A stretch of 64,000 bases of DNA from Irineochytrium annulatum (GCA_027600665.1 JADGJL010000003.1:124001-188000), one strand, 5' to 3'; shown: positions 1 through 8,642, numbered from the stretch's first letter. Program-made: numbers and translations. Notes: generated from the letters alone by a model not told the origin.

Positions 1-1524
1 CAGAATCAGTCACATCTGGTAATTCTGACCAATACCGGAAGACTGGTTAATGACCCGTTCCATATTACGTTGTTACAGCAGGATGGGAGTCACGTGAAGG
101 TGTCCTTGTCCTTGTTTATCAATAGTGAGAATGCTGGCTGGATTACATCTCATCTGAAATATGGGCAGGAACTCACGGTGAAAGGCCCAGCCAGCGGGTC
201 CATGGTCTATCCATACAAAATCCAGGATGCTACTTCTGCTGCATGGGGAACAGAAAGCTTTCAGGAATCCATTGAACCGGTAAAGGAATGGTCAGGCGTA
301 CTGACCGAGGTAGTTCTTCCCAATCTGGCAACGTGGAGCCAGAGGCAGGGATTGCTGGTGCAGGCACTGGATAGTCGGTTCCCTTTGTCCACAGAAGACC
401 AACTTGCGTTGGCCAACGGCAAAATGCTCAACGAAGAATGGATGGATAGCTGGAGTGGTGTTCGCAATGTGATCACTATTGCTCCAGTGCATCGTTCCGG
501 ACCTGAGCAGCAACTGATTTTCTCACTCACCTCTCTACAGGAGATGAGGGAAGCAAATGAGGCAACACGTTTGTTCTATGCATATTTTGGCATTGGGGCA
601 TTTATATTGATTCTGTTGCTAGCGTTGCTTCTGTCCCGAATTGTAACGAAGCCGCTCTTGGCCTTGAACCATGTTGCCAAGAAAATGTCTACGCTGGATT
701 TCACGGTGAAATCACCCATCCGGCGTAATGATGAAATCGGCAGTCTGTCTAACAGCCTTAATGCTTTATCGGGGACATTGGGTCAGACACTCGAAGAGCT
801 GAGGCAGGCCAACACACAGATGCGTACGGATATGGAAATGAAGCAGCAGATTGAACAGCGACAGCGCAAGTTTTTTGCCGATGCATCTCATGAACTCAAG
901 ACACCAATCAGTATCATTAAGGGATATTCCGAAGGGCTGAAGGACGGCGTGAGTGAGAGCAAGCGGGAGCGCTACATTGAGATCATTGCCGATGAGGCGA
1001 TCAAGATGGAAACGATGGTTGAAGAGATGCTGGATCTGGTGCGACTGGAATCCTCAGCGGTTCAATTGAATACGGATGCTGTTGCACTAGCTGACATGAT
1101 TGAAGATATCGCCGGCCGTCTGGGTCCGCAACTGAAGGACAAAGGATTGGATGTGGTGCTTGTATCCACAACAGAACAGACGGTTGAAGGTGACCGCAGC
1201 AAGCTGGAGCAAGTTATTTTCAATATCATGATGAATGCTATACGTCATGCAATACCACATACCGATATAACTATTGAGATCAGCAGGCGTGAAGGTTTTG
1301 TCCATATTTCCATTGAGAACAAGGGCGAGCACATTGCTGAAGCTGAGCGGCAGTATATATGGGAGAGGTTCTATCGGGTCGAGCGCTCACGTAATCGCAA
1401 AATGGGGGGAACCGGGCTCGGTCTGGCCATTGCGAAGCAGATTCTCGATCTGCATGGGTGCAATTATGGAGTGGAGAATACACCGGATGGAGTCCGTTTT
1501 TATATTATTTTTCCTAAAGCCTAG
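1..1524 (+). CDS. Sensor histidine kinase, 5' end outside window
   Basis: The frame is open from base 1, so the gene starts upstream; 507 residues are visible. The TTG at 70 is not a likely start because the extracellular sensor part continues before it. Seen: an extracytoplasmic stretch, a membrane helix at about residues 190-213, a HAMP linker, a HisKA helix with the phospho-acceptor His in DASHELKTP (codon 889-891, visible residue 297), an N box (NIMMNAIRHA) and the G box GGTGLGLAIAKQ. Known for the family: autophosphorylates and passes phosphate to a partner response regulator, normally encoded just upstream. The signal is not deducible. It is followed after 21 bases by pssA and then a DedA gene, so a cell-envelope role is possible (inference). 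Confidence 0.93.
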   Translation, partial: QNQSHLVILTNTGRLVNDPFHITLLQQDGSHVKVSLSLFINSENAGWITSHLKYGQELTVKGPASGSMVYPYKIQDATSAAWGTESFQESIEPVKEWSGVLTEVVLPNLATWSQRQGLLVQALDSRFPLSTEDQLALANGKMLNEEWMDSWSGVRNVITIAPVHRSGPEQQLIFSLTSLQEMREANEATRLFYAYFGIGAFILILLLALLLSRIVTKPLLALNHVAKKMSTLDFTVKSPIRRNDEIGSLSNSLNALSGTLGQTLEELRQANTQMRTDMEMKQQIEQRQRKFFADASHELKTPISIIKGYSEGLKDGVSESKRERYIEIIADEAIKMETMVEEMLDLVRLESSAVQLNTDAVALADMIEDIAGRLGPQLKDKGLDVVLVSTTEQTVEGDRSKLEQVIFNIMMNAIRHAIPHTDITIEISRREGFVHISIENKGEHIAEAERQYIWERFYRVERSRNRKMGGTGLGLAIAKQILDLHGCNYGVENTPDGVRFYIIFPKA

Positions 1525-1545
1525 TACGAAAGGGAGTCAACTCTT

Positions 1546-2091
1546 ATGAAGTCTTTACCATCGATTTTAACCTTGGGGAATCTGAGTTCAGGCATGCTGG
1601 CAGTCATTATGGCTATTCATGGTGAATTTGCCCTGGCTGTGATGATGATATGGGTAGCGATGTTCTTTGATCTGTTTGACGGCTATGCAGCCCGCAAATT
1701 GCACTGTGAGGGTGAGTTCGGGAAAGCCCTGGACTCGCTTGCGGATGTAGTTTCATTCGGAACAGCCCCTGTGCTGATTCTGTACCTGAACTCCATGAAT
1801 GAAGTGAGTGTGCTGGGAATGGCACTGACCGCATTGTTTCCGGTTTGCGGTGCATTGCGCTTGGCCCGTTATAACTGTCAGAAGACAGCAAGCAGCGGTT
1901 TTGTCGGGATGCCGATTACATTTGCCGGAGGTCTGATGTCCTTTTTCGCCCTCTGGAGTCCTTATTTCACACACGGTGTAGCCTATCTTGTCATTATTGT
2001 ATTATCCGGTCTCATGGTGAGCCAAATCCGATTCCCGTCTCTAAAACAAGTGCTAGCCTCACATGAGAAGGATATTGTGGAACCGAAATAA
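1546..2091 (+). CDS. pssA: CDP-diacylglycerol--serine O-phosphatidyltransferase
   Basis: 181-residue integral membrane enzyme that makes phosphatidylserine from CDP-diacylglycerol and serine, the first step to phosphatidylethanolamine. The complete CDP-alcohol phosphatidyltransferase signature D-G-x2-A-R-x8-G-x3-D-x3-D is present at residues 45-67. The remainder is hydrophobic with several membrane helices. The start is supported by AAGGGAG 12 bases upstream. It lies 21 bases after the kinase gene and 13 bases before a DedA gene, so probably one transcript. The short length fits the Bacillus-type PssA; a related CDP-alcohol transferase cannot be excluded from sequence alone. Confidence 0.9.
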   Translation: MKSLPSILTLGNLSSGMLAVIMAIHGEFALAVMMIWVAMFFDLFDGYAARKLHCEGEFGKALDSLADVVSFGTAPVLILYLNSMNEVSVLGMALTALFPVCGALRLARYNCQKTASSGFVGMPITFAGGLMSFFALWSPYFTHGVAYLVIIVLSGLMVSQIRFPSLKQVLASHEKDIVEPK

Positions 2092-2104
2092 GGAGCGAGT
2101 CAGT

Positions 2105-2590
2105 ATGGAATTTGCAAAAGAATTTATTGGTCAATATGGTTATTTCGCAATATACGGACTACTGGCTCTTGGCGTTATCGGGATGCCGATTCCGGATGAG
2201 GTGATGATGACGTTTGTCGGTTATCTCGCCTCCATCTCGGTATTGAATTACTCGGTATCCATCGCCGTCAGTTTCGGTGGCGCATTTACCGGAGGGCTGC
2301 TCAGCTATACGATTGGTAAGAAGGCCGGCCGACCACTGATTGAAAAATACGGCAAGTGGGTAGGCGTGAATGCCAAACGATTTGGCAGGGTGGAGTCATG
2401 GTTTCTCAAATATGGGTATTGGTCCATCATCCTGGGTTATTTCATTCCAGGCATTCGTCATCTGATGTGCTGTTTTTCCGGGATTAGCCGTATGGCGATT
2501 GGCAGATATGTAGTGGTATCCAGCATCGGCGCATTTGTATGGTGTGCTGTCTTTATTTCAATTGGTTTTTATGTTGGCGTGTTAACTTAA
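2105..2590 (+). CDS. DedA family (SNARE-associated/VTT) membrane protein
   Basis: 161 residues. The frame is open further upstream, but the ATG at 2105 is preceded by AAGGAG and starts immediately after pssA. Four to five hydrophobic segments; the GMPIPDE segment near residue 25 and the GYFIPGIRH segment near residue 115 are typical of DedA proteins, including the conserved acidic and arginine residues linked to proton-coupled lipid transport. Known for the family: flipping of lipid carriers (undecaprenyl phosphate) or phosphatidylethanolamine across the membrane. Location next to pssA suggests phospholipid handling (inference). A terminator follows. Confidence 0.88.
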   Translation: MEFAKEFIGQYGYFAIYGLLALGVIGMPIPDEVMMTFVGYLASISVLNYSVSIAVSFGGAFTGGLLSYTIGKKAGRPLIEKYGKWVGVNAKRFGRVESWFLKYGYWSIILGYFIPGIRHLMCCFSGISRMAIGRYVVVSSIGAFVWCAVFISIGFYVGVLT

Positions 2591-2626
2591 AATGGGACAG
2601 CCTGCTGTCAGAACGGGCATAGATGG

Positions 2627-2658
2627 AAGACCTCTTGAGTGTAAGGTGGTCTTTTTTT
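2627..2658 (+). terminator. Rho-independent terminator after DedA gene
   Basis: AAGACCTCTT and AAGGTGGTCT form an imperfect stem with a short loop, followed by a run of seven T. It closes the kinase-pssA-dedA unit. Confidence 0.75.
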
Positions 2659-2799
2659 GTTTTCTGTGTAGGATGAGAGGCCTCTTCTAAGTAATTTAAT
2701 CAACTGTAACTTACTTCTCGGAACTGTAGACTATCCCATAAGCTATTGCAGGCAGTTCAAGTTCAGAGCTAATCCAGCTATTTCTCTGATTAATTCTTC

Positions 2800-2907
2800 G
2801 TGTAACAATTCATATAACAATCCAAGTAACTCTATTATGTAACTCTCCATGTAACTCTTCGTGTAAATTTCCGTTTAACTCCCCATGTAACTCGTTAGTG
2901 ACTCAAG
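2800..2907. repeat. Degenerate 12-bp tandem repeat (about 9 units)
   Basis: Successive units resemble ATGTAACTCTCC, with the core GTAACTC recurring about every 12 bases (for example at 2834-2890). Outlying single copies of GTAACTC/GTAACTT occur at about 2706, 2930 and 2960. No open reading frame covers the array. It lies in a 600-base gene-free stretch. Confidence 0.75.
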
Positions 2908-3011
2908 GATCTTAAACCCCAGTAACTCCAGTGGTTCGCATTGAGCTTTAAGAGTAGTCTAGTAACTCTGAGCGTTTCAAAACGTTTCAAAGGGCATATC
3001 CAAAAATGCTG

Positions 3012-3150
3012 ACGAACTCAGGTGAGCTTATTATCGAGATATGAGGCATGTTGGAATTCTAACGAATCCGGTAAACCTTATTTCACGAAAATGCCCCTCC
3101 AATTGCCCTGATTTACTCCATATCATCATAATAAGGTGTCCTGAGTTCGT
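3012..3150. repeat. 139-bp near-palindromic (long hairpin) element
   Basis: The ends ACGAACTCAGG (3012-3022) and CCTGAGTTCGT (3140-3150) are perfect inverted repeats. In the same register CTTATTAT (3027-3034) pairs with ATAATAAG (3128-3135) and ATATG (3039-3043) with CATAT (3119-3123). A further imperfect pairing brings 3045-3055 to 3098-3108. The whole segment could fold as one long hairpin. It may be a small non-autonomous element or an RNA; no transposase is present. Confidence 0.7.
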
Positions 3151-3190
3151 TAAAAAATGAACATGTGCTGTACGGGTGAAATAGCGTGTC

Positions 3191-3843
3191 TCATGTTCGT
3201 AAGATGTAGGTTCGATATCGTTGTGTGCCACTTGCGACATGTAATACCTCTTGAACAATTAGACTGTGAAGAACTCTTAGAGCGTGCTGATCTGTGATTC
3301 GCAGATGCGTAGCAAGTTCCGACGGGGCAAAGGGACGGATAATGCGTCTGGCATAACGAACAGTCTCGGCTTCCAGCCAATTAAGGGACGGGGCACATCT
3401 GTGGCCATGAATTTTCCCATAAAAGACAGCACTAGCTGCTGGCACCGTTTCGGTTCATCCTTAATGGAGAGATACGCGATCGGCAGAAAAATCCAATCAT
3501 CCAACGTCAGCAGACAATGTCGCCAGCATAAATCTTTGAAACGCCGTACATCCAGATCACGAGCATGTGGTCCGTAACCTTGAATCTCAATCCCCCCTTT
3601 GATACCGTTTCCTGGCAGGTAAGCAAGATCCAGGTACTGATAGCCGTTATGAAAATCACGAACCTCCCATTCGGGTTGCAGATGGTTAAAGTTTTTCATC
3701 ACTGGAAACCAAACGGAACGCAAGAATTCCAATGTGCTATGTTCCAGTCCATTTTCTATTCTGGAAAGCACTCGGGGGTTCGTCTCCTTCTCCAAAAGGG
3801 AGTGCATCCAAACTTTATAAGCCTCATCAAAATCAATGCTCAT
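3191..3843 (-). pseudogene. Frameshifted uncharacterised gene with C-terminal winged-helix-like part
   Basis: The N-terminal part reads from ATG at 3843 (RBS GAGGAG just upstream on this strand) to about 3385. It contains a WEVRDFHNGYQYLDLAY segment and a block resembling a nuclease-like or regulatory fold. The natural continuation (NWLEAETVRYARR, then a helix-turn-helix-like stretch SELATHLRITDQHALRVL) is found in the next frame and ends at 3191. Staying in the first frame gives an unrelated tail ending at 3277. The switch lies at a short C run near 3385-3388, consistent with loss of one base. I know similar unbroken regulator-like proteins in Paenibacillus but not their function. A sequencing error is an alternative. 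Confidence 0.65.
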
Positions 3844-3919
3844 CGTCTTTCATCTCCTCTAAAAATAAAATAAATTAAAACGAACGTGAATAGTGCTTCA
3901 AGTCGTTATGTGAAAATAC

Positions 3920-3981
3920 AAAAAGCCGCTCTGACCCTCTCCAACCTTCATGTCGAAGGGGAAGAATAGATCAAAGCGGCG
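3920..3981 (-). terminator. Terminator for the antiporter transcript
   Basis: Read on the - strand, GCCGCTTTGA pairs with TCAGAGCGGC around an inner hairpin and is followed by TTTTTG. It lies about 210 bases beyond the stop of the - strand antiporter gene. Bases 3982-4194 hold only a short direct repeat (GAACGTGT twice near 4119-4136) and nothing else I can name. Confidence 0.75.
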
Positions 3982-4194
3982 TGTGCTTCACGACCGATAT
4001 ATTGCTTTTCTAAATCAAGTATAGCTTCAAATACGGAATGATTTCAATACCTTTCAACTAGACCGTATCTCAGCCCTTAGTCTGAAAGCCAAATCGGATC
4101 TGATAAGTGCTACACTTTGAACGTGTAAGAACGTGTCTTAATGTACGAGCGAACTTTAAATTTTTAAGGTTAAGTTTTGGCCTGCGACGTTCCC

Positions 4195-5385
4195 TTACCC
4201 ATTCAAATATGATTCTTCAATTCCTTTTTCGACTCGCTTTTCACCCTTTTTGCGAGCAAAGGTAATTTTGAGCAGAGGAGGCGTAACCAATGTGGTCACG
4301 ATAACCATGATCACGACGCTGGTAAAGTACTCCGAATCAAGCAATCCGGAAGCAAGGCCCGTTGACGCGATAATGAGTGCAACCTCTCCTCTAGAGATCA
4401 TTCCTGATCCAATAGCCAAGGATGACGTACGATCAAATCCGGTAAGACGTGCACCGGCTCCTCCACCAAGAAGTTTGGTTAATATGGCAATTATACTGAT
4501 GACAACAATAAACCAAATCTGTGAACCCACCCCGTCAAAGGTCACATTTAAGCCGATACTGACAAAGAACACCGGAACAAAAATTCCGTAGGCGATTGGT
4601 TCAAGTTTGGTTTCAACTTCATGTTTGAAGTTGGTTTGAGAGATCGCAATACCTGCTGCAAAAGCACCAATAATTCCTGCAACACCCATCCACTCCGCAA
4701 AGTAGGAAAATCCGAAACAAATGATCAGTCCCGCAGTAATAACGGTTTCCGTTACCTTCAATGGTGCCATCCACTTCATGATGCGTGGAACAAGGAACCA
4801 GCTGGCAGCGATAATGATAACAAAGAATAATAACTTCTTACCAATGAGTAGAGAGATCGAAGTATCTCCACCGCCTGTACCTAGCAAGCTCATCATAACA
4901 GCGAGAATGACAACGACCAGGACATCATCGACGACAGCTGCACCAAGGATTGTTGTCCCCTCACGTGAGCTGAGTTGATCCATGTCTTTTAGTGTCTGAA
5001 CCGAAATGCTTACAGACGTTGCACAGAACAACAGTCCAAAGAACAGAGCATGCGTTTGCGACATTCCGAAAGCAATGGCAGAACCATAACCTCCAATGAA
5101 GGGTAAAATGATACCACCTACAGCAACAGCAAACGCTGCTTTCCAGTTTTTCTTCAATTGTTCCAGATCAGTTTCAAGTCCGGCAATAAACATCAGAAGA
5201 AGTACCCCGATCTCGGCCATATAATGGACGAAATCACTCTGTTGAACCCAACCAAGCAGCGCAGGTCCGAGGATGACACCGACGATCAGTTTCCCTAAAA
5301 CAGAAGGTTGACCGAGTCTAACGGACAAATCACCCGCAAGTTTGGTGAAGATCAAAATAAGTGCAAGAACCAAAACAAATTCCAT
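4195..5385 (-). CDS. Cation:proton antiporter, CPA2 family (GerN/NapA/Kef-like)
   Basis: 396 residues with about 12 hydrophobic segments and a short cytoplasmic tail. N-terminal motif LSVRLGQPSVLGKLIVG and the intramembrane acidic pair D153-D154 (in AAVVDDVL) are CPA2 hallmarks; the pair usually indicates electrogenic exchange. Family role: exchange of Na+ or K+ for H+ across the membrane in pH and salt homeostasis. There is no RCK/TrkA domain, so it resembles GerN/NapA more than full-length KefB. Its 5' leader contains a promoter and an internal terminator-like hairpin, which suggests regulated read-through. Confidence 0.88.
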   Translation of the reverse strand: MEFVLVLALILIFTKLAGDLSVRLGQPSVLGKLIVGVILGPALLGWVQQSDFVHYMAEIGVLLLMFIAGLETDLEQLKKNWKAAFAVAVGGIILPFIGGYGSAIAFGMSQTHALFFGLLFCATSVSISVQTLKDMDQLSSREGTTILGAAVVDDVLVVVILAVMMSLLGTGGGDTSISLLIGKKLLFFVIIIAASWFLVPRIMKWMAPLKVTETVITAGLIICFGFSYFAEWMGVAGIIGAFAAGIAISQTNFKHEVETKLEPIAYGIFVPVFFVSIGLNVTFDGVGSQIWFIVVISIIAILTKLLGGGAGARLTGFDRTSSLAIGSGMISRGEVALIIASTGLASGLLDSEYFTSVVIMVIVTTLVTPPLLKITFARKKGEKRVEKGIEESYLNG

Positions 5386-5459
5386 AAGTGTGCTCCTCTC
5401 CAGCAGTTGCGTTTTATAGGATTACCAGCCCAAGGGCTATCCATTCTCAGCTTCAAAAA

Positions 5460-5506
5460 ACAAAAAGACACAGAAAGGCATTAAGAAAAGTGCCGTTCTG
5501 TGCCTG
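5460..5506 (-). promoter_or_regulatory. Terminator-like hairpin in the antiporter leader (possible attenuator)
   Basis: On the - strand GGCACAGAACGGCA pairs with TGCCTTTCTGTGTC across a 10-base loop and is followed by TTTTTGTTTTTT. It lies between the promoter at 5576-5604 and the start codon at 5385. Upstream, GCCTG near 5537 can pair with CAGGC, whose last bases are also the first bases of the terminator stem, so two exclusive folds are possible. I could not match a known riboswitch class. Confidence 0.6.
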
Positions 5507-5575
5507 AAAAAGACAAAGAGGGGCCCTTGGTGACAGGCTCCTCCAGTTTCAACGCGTATGTGATTAATTGCATTA

Positions 5576-5604
5576 ATTATACCACAAATAAAGACTTGGG
5601 TAAA
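5576..5604 (-). promoter_or_regulatory. SigA-type promoter of the antiporter gene
   Basis: On the - strand TTTACC (5599-5604) and TATAAT (5576-5581) are separated by 17 bases. This gives a leader of roughly 185 bases. Confidence 0.65.
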
Positions 5605-5714
5605 TGGGAGCTGCGGTGGATTTGATTGAAAACAGCCGCAAAGGGGCACTTTATAGGGGAGTGCAACGGTTTTTGTTCAGAGTGTTGTCACTTAACAGCC
5701 CGGAATTGCCGAGA

Positions 5715-5720
5715 TATAAT
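5715..5720 (+). promoter_or_regulatory. -10 box upstream of the CtaM-like gene
   Basis: TATAAT at 5715-5720, with a weak -35 (CTTAAC at 5691-5696, 18-base spacing), 41 bases before the start codon. Confidence 0.45.
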
Positions 5721-5761
5721 GATATAGAACATAGAAGTTAGGATATGAGGAGGATTTTGCA

Positions 5762-6334
5762 TTGGGCAAAAATAACAAAGGGGAGCCGAACATTCCATCC
5801 CCGACGAGCAATAAAAATTTCGCAGGCATCATTATTACGATTTCCATTCTCGCTAATGTCATTATTTTATTATTGTTCTTCGCACCGTCCATTGGATACA
5901 AAGGTGATGTGACCTTTGATATTACGGTGTTGCCACGGTTTAATGCCGTGTTTAACAGCTTTACCTTCATCTTCCTGCTCGCAGCGCTTATTGCTATTAT
6001 CAAGCGGAATGTGAAGTTGCACAAACGATTTATTCTTGCTGCATTCTCAACAACACTTTTATTCCTCGTGACCTATCTGACGTTTCACTACCTCTCACCA
6101 GAGACGTCCAAATATGGCGGCGAGGGCATCATTCGTTCCATCTATTTCTTCATTCTGATTACCCATAGTATACTGGCAGCCCTGATCGTTCCGTTGGCGT
6201 TGTTCACACTTGTGTGGGGCTGGACGAATCAATTGAAGAAACACCGCAAAATTGCACGTTGGACGATGCCAATCTGGCTGTATGTCAGTTCCACAGGTGT
6301 CGTCGTATACTTGATGATGGCACCGTATTATTAA
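5762..6334 (+). CDS. ctaM: DUF420 membrane protein, CtaM/YozB-like
   Basis: 190 residues, TTG start preceded by GAGGAGG. Five hydrophobic segments with conserved histidines between and within them (KLHKRF, TFHYL, THSIL), the DUF420 pattern. Established knowledge: the Staphylococcus member CtaM is needed for maturation of haem-copper oxidase aa3; YozB is the Bacillus relative. A qoxABCD operon lies 28 kb further on in this window, which fits. A relation to haem insertion is by family, not seen directly. The gene is separated from the next by 63 bases. Confidence 0.8.
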   Translation: MGKNNKGEPNIPSPTSNKNFAGIIITISILANVIILLLFFAPSIGYKGDVTFDITVLPRFNAVFNSFTFIFLLAALIAIIKRNVKLHKRFILAAFSTTLLFLVTYLTFHYLSPETSKYGGEGIIRSIYFFILITHSILAALIVPLALFTLVWGWTNQLKKHRKIARWTMPIWLYVSSTGVVVYLMMAPYY

Positions 6335-6397
6335 TGTAATTAAGCATATCTTGCTCATCTTGAGGGTAATGTTTCCATGGAAGGAGGGTTCACGGTT

Positions 6398-7141
6398 ATG
6401 TACAGAGTTGTTTTGATTCGTCATGGACAGAGCATGTGGAATGTAGAGAATCGTTTTACGGGTTGGACGGATGTCGATCTCACAACAGATGGTTACGGAG
6501 AAGCTCGTAAAGCTGGGAAGATCATGAAGGAGCAAGGGTTTGATTTTGATTATGCCTATGCCTCCGTCTTGAAACGTTCCATCCGTACACTGGATATTGC
6601 GCTCGATGAGATGGACCTCATGTGGATTCCCATTACGAAGACCTGGAAGCTGAATGAACGTCATTATGGTGCGCTGCAAGGACTGAATAAACAGCAGACT
6701 GCGCTGAAGTATGGGGAAGACCAAGTGAAGGAATGGAGACGCTCCGTTAACGTATCTCCCCCTGCATTGGATGAGACCGATGAACGATATGTACAGGATC
6801 TGGACAAGTACAAGCGGCTCGGGTGCACCATCCCCGTTACAGAGAACCTGATGGATACATCCAAGCGTGTGCTGGAGTACTGGAATGCGGAGATTAAACC
6901 GATGGTATCTGCGGGCAAAAGAGTGCTGATCTCTGCGCATGGTAACACGCTTCGTTCACTCGTCATGCATCTGGACCAATTGTCCGAGGCAGACGTGGTG
7001 GCGCTCAATATCCCGACAGGCATCCCGCTTGTCTATGAGTTGGACGAAAACCTGCATCCTCTCGGACACTTTTATCTGACCGCGGATGGTTCAACCTACA
7101 AACATGAAGAAATGACCCATATGGCAACACCGTCCGATTAA
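6398..7141 (+). CDS. gpmA: 2,3-bisphosphoglycerate-dependent phosphoglycerate mutase
   Basis: 247 residues, the normal size for dPGM. Interconverts 3- and 2-phosphoglycerate in glycolysis. Seen: phospho-histidine motif RHGQS with His9, conserved E87 in LNERHYG, and the second catalytic histidine H181 in SAHGNTLRS. The frame is open from an ATG at 6377, but the AAGGAGG at 6380-6386 sits properly spaced before the ATG at 6398, so the shorter start is chosen. A strong terminator follows. Confidence 0.93.
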   Translation: MYRVVLIRHGQSMWNVENRFTGWTDVDLTTDGYGEARKAGKIMKEQGFDFDYAYASVLKRSIRTLDIALDEMDLMWIPITKTWKLNERHYGALQGLNKQQTALKYGEDQVKEWRRSVNVSPPALDETDERYVQDLDKYKRLGCTIPVTENLMDTSKRVLEYWNAEIKPMVSAGKRVLISAHGNTLRSLVMHLDQLSEADVVALNIPTGIPLVYELDENLHPLGHFYLTADGSTYKHEEMTHMATPSD

Positions 7142-7165
7142 GCGGACGGCAAATGTGGCTTGAAA

Positions 7166-7201
7166 GATGACCTCTGAACGATTCGGAGGTCATCTTTTTT
7201 T
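7166..7201 (+). terminator. Terminator after gpmA
   Basis: GATGACCTC and GAGGTCATC form a perfect 9-bp stem followed by seven or more T. Confidence 0.92.
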
Positions 7202-7295
7202 GTGTGATCAAGCCTGTACTTCGTTTCGTTTTGCTCCCAAAGGGTAATTGTCAAACAAGACACGATGTACATTTATCCTGAAGGAGGAGAAGCAC

Positions 7296-7466
7296 ATGTC
7301 TAAAAGAAGAGGAATACTGATGACGGCGATCGGCGCAGGTGTGACTTATCTGATGAGGAACAAACAAGCAAGAGATAAGCTGTTCAGCACGGTCTCGGGT
7401 ATGATGAAAAGCTCCAATTCGTCCAATGGAACAAGTCAATCCAGACCACGCGTGGAAGTGAAATAG
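7296..7466 (+). CDS. Small conserved-type protein of unknown function
   Basis: 56 residues beginning MSKRRGILMTAIGAG, with AAGGAGGAG at good spacing before the ATG at 7296. One short glycine-rich hydrophobic segment (residues 7-22), then a basic stretch (MRNKQARDKLF) and a Ser/Asn-rich tail. The pattern recalls the short YtxH/DUF3918-type proteins with an N-terminal membrane-touching helix, but I cannot assign a family firmly. It has its own terminator, so it is a monocistronic gene. Confidence 0.65.
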   Translation: MSKRRGILMTAIGAGVTYLMRNKQARDKLFSTVSGMMKSSNSSNGTSQSRPRVEVK

Positions 7467-7512
7467 ATTTTGATCGTTCGTTTTTCGTTTGAATGAACAT
7501 GATGATCATGAG

Positions 7513-7546
7513 AAACCTGGAGATGAAGTCCTTCCAGGTTTTTTTG
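7513..7546 (+). terminator. Terminator after the small protein gene
   Basis: AAACCTGG and CCAGGTTT with a 13-base loop, followed by a T run. It lies inside an upstream extension of the next frame, which argues that the reductase starts further down. Confidence 0.88.
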
Positions 7547-7647
7547 TGCAATCTGAGAGCAACCCCTTGCTTTCATCTATAATGCGATTTTTACCAGCAA
7601 GAATGATACAATGGATACTTGCAGAACGTATGGAGGGAGATGCACGT

Positions 7648-8556
7648 ATGAAGAAAAATCGTCTAGGTACATCCGAACTGATGGTGTCGGAGATTGGGCT
7701 GGGATGTATGTCACTTGGAACCGAAATGGAACCCGCAATGGGCCTGATTCATGAGGCTTTGGATCATGGGGTCAACCTGTTGGATACAGCCGATCTTTAC
7801 GACGCAGGACGTAATGAAGAGATTGTAGGACAAGCTATTAAGGGGCGCCGGGACCAAGTCGTTGTGGCGACCAAAGTAGGAAATCGTCGTCTGCCCGGCA
7901 AAGAGGGTTGGTCTTGGGACCCATCCAAAGCCTACATTAAGCAGGCTGTACATGAAAGCTTGAAGCGGTTGCAGACCGATTACATTGATTTGTACCAGCT
8001 GCATGGCGGCACATTGGACGATCCCATCGAAGAGACAATCGAAGCGTTTGAGGAACTGAAGAAGGAAGGACTTATCCGATATTACGGAATTTCCTCCATT
8101 CGTCCTAATGTGATTCGGGAGTATGTAAAGAGGGCATCAATCGTCAGTGTGATGAACCAGTACAGTGTTGCTGACCGCAGAGCGGAAGAAGAGGTGCTGC
8201 CTTTATTGGAACAAAAGGGAATCAGTGTAATTGCCCGTGGGCCCGTAGCTAGCGGTGTGCTCGCCGATTCCGGATCTGCCAAGGCAGACAAAGGTTATCT
8301 GGACTATACGCCAGAGCAACTATATACCATTCGGCAAGGGTTAAGTCGTCTTGTTACGGACCAACGCAGCATGGCTCAGACGGCTATTCGGTATGCGTTA
8401 TCCCATCCTGCGGTTGCAGCCGTTGTCCCTGGTGCTAGCTCGAGAGACCAGTTGCTGCACAATATTGCCGCTTCGAATTCGCCTGCACTTACCACCGTAG
8501 AAATTCAGCAAATACGTGAGCTTAGTCCCGCTAATCTATACAAGCAGCATCGCTAA
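7648..8556 (+). CDS. Aldo/keto reductase
   Basis: 302 residues. Cytosolic NAD(P)H-dependent oxidoreductase with a TIM-barrel fold. The catalytic tetrad is intact: D46, Y51 (DTADLYD), K76 (VVATKVG) and H119 (YQLHG). The C-terminal part carries the cofactor region (VVPGASSRDQL). The start at 7648 is chosen because GGAGGGAG precedes it; earlier in-frame starts would read through a terminator. Closest in style to the YhdN/IolS general stress reductases; the natural substrate cannot be read from sequence. Confidence 0.9.
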   Translation: MKKNRLGTSELMVSEIGLGCMSLGTEMEPAMGLIHEALDHGVNLLDTADLYDAGRNEEIVGQAIKGRRDQVVVATKVGNRRLPGKEGWSWDPSKAYIKQAVHESLKRLQTDYIDLYQLHGGTLDDPIEETIEAFEELKKEGLIRYYGISSIRPNVIREYVKRASIVSVMNQYSVADRRAEEEVLPLLEQKGISVIARGPVASGVLADSGSAKADKGYLDYTPEQLYTIRQGLSRLVTDQRSMAQTAIRYALSHPAVAAVVPGASSRDQLLHNIAASNSPALTTVEIQQIRELSPANLYKQHR

Positions 8557-8570
8557 CGCCATTAAGCCTA

Positions 8571-8599
8571 TTTTCAATTGTAACTATACAAGGTACAAT
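8571..8599 (+). promoter_or_regulatory. Promoter of the thioredoxin-like gene
   Basis: TTTTCA (8571-8576), 17-base spacer, TACAAT (8594-8599), 43 bases before the start codon. Confidence 0.5.
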
Positions 8600-8642
8600 G
8601 AAGATCAGCCATTAAAAGCAACATATAAGGGAGAGAAGACAT

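Noticed and set aside
2800..2907. CRISPR array
   Set aside because: Units are 12 bases, imperfect and without spacers; no cas genes are present.
6095..6940. 281-codon open frame antisense to the CtaM-like gene and gpmA
   Set aside because: Overlaps two well-supported genes and has no domain or ribosome site.
7489..7647. N-terminal extension of the aldo/keto reductase
   Set aside because: Would cross the terminator at 7513-7546 and is absent from the family.
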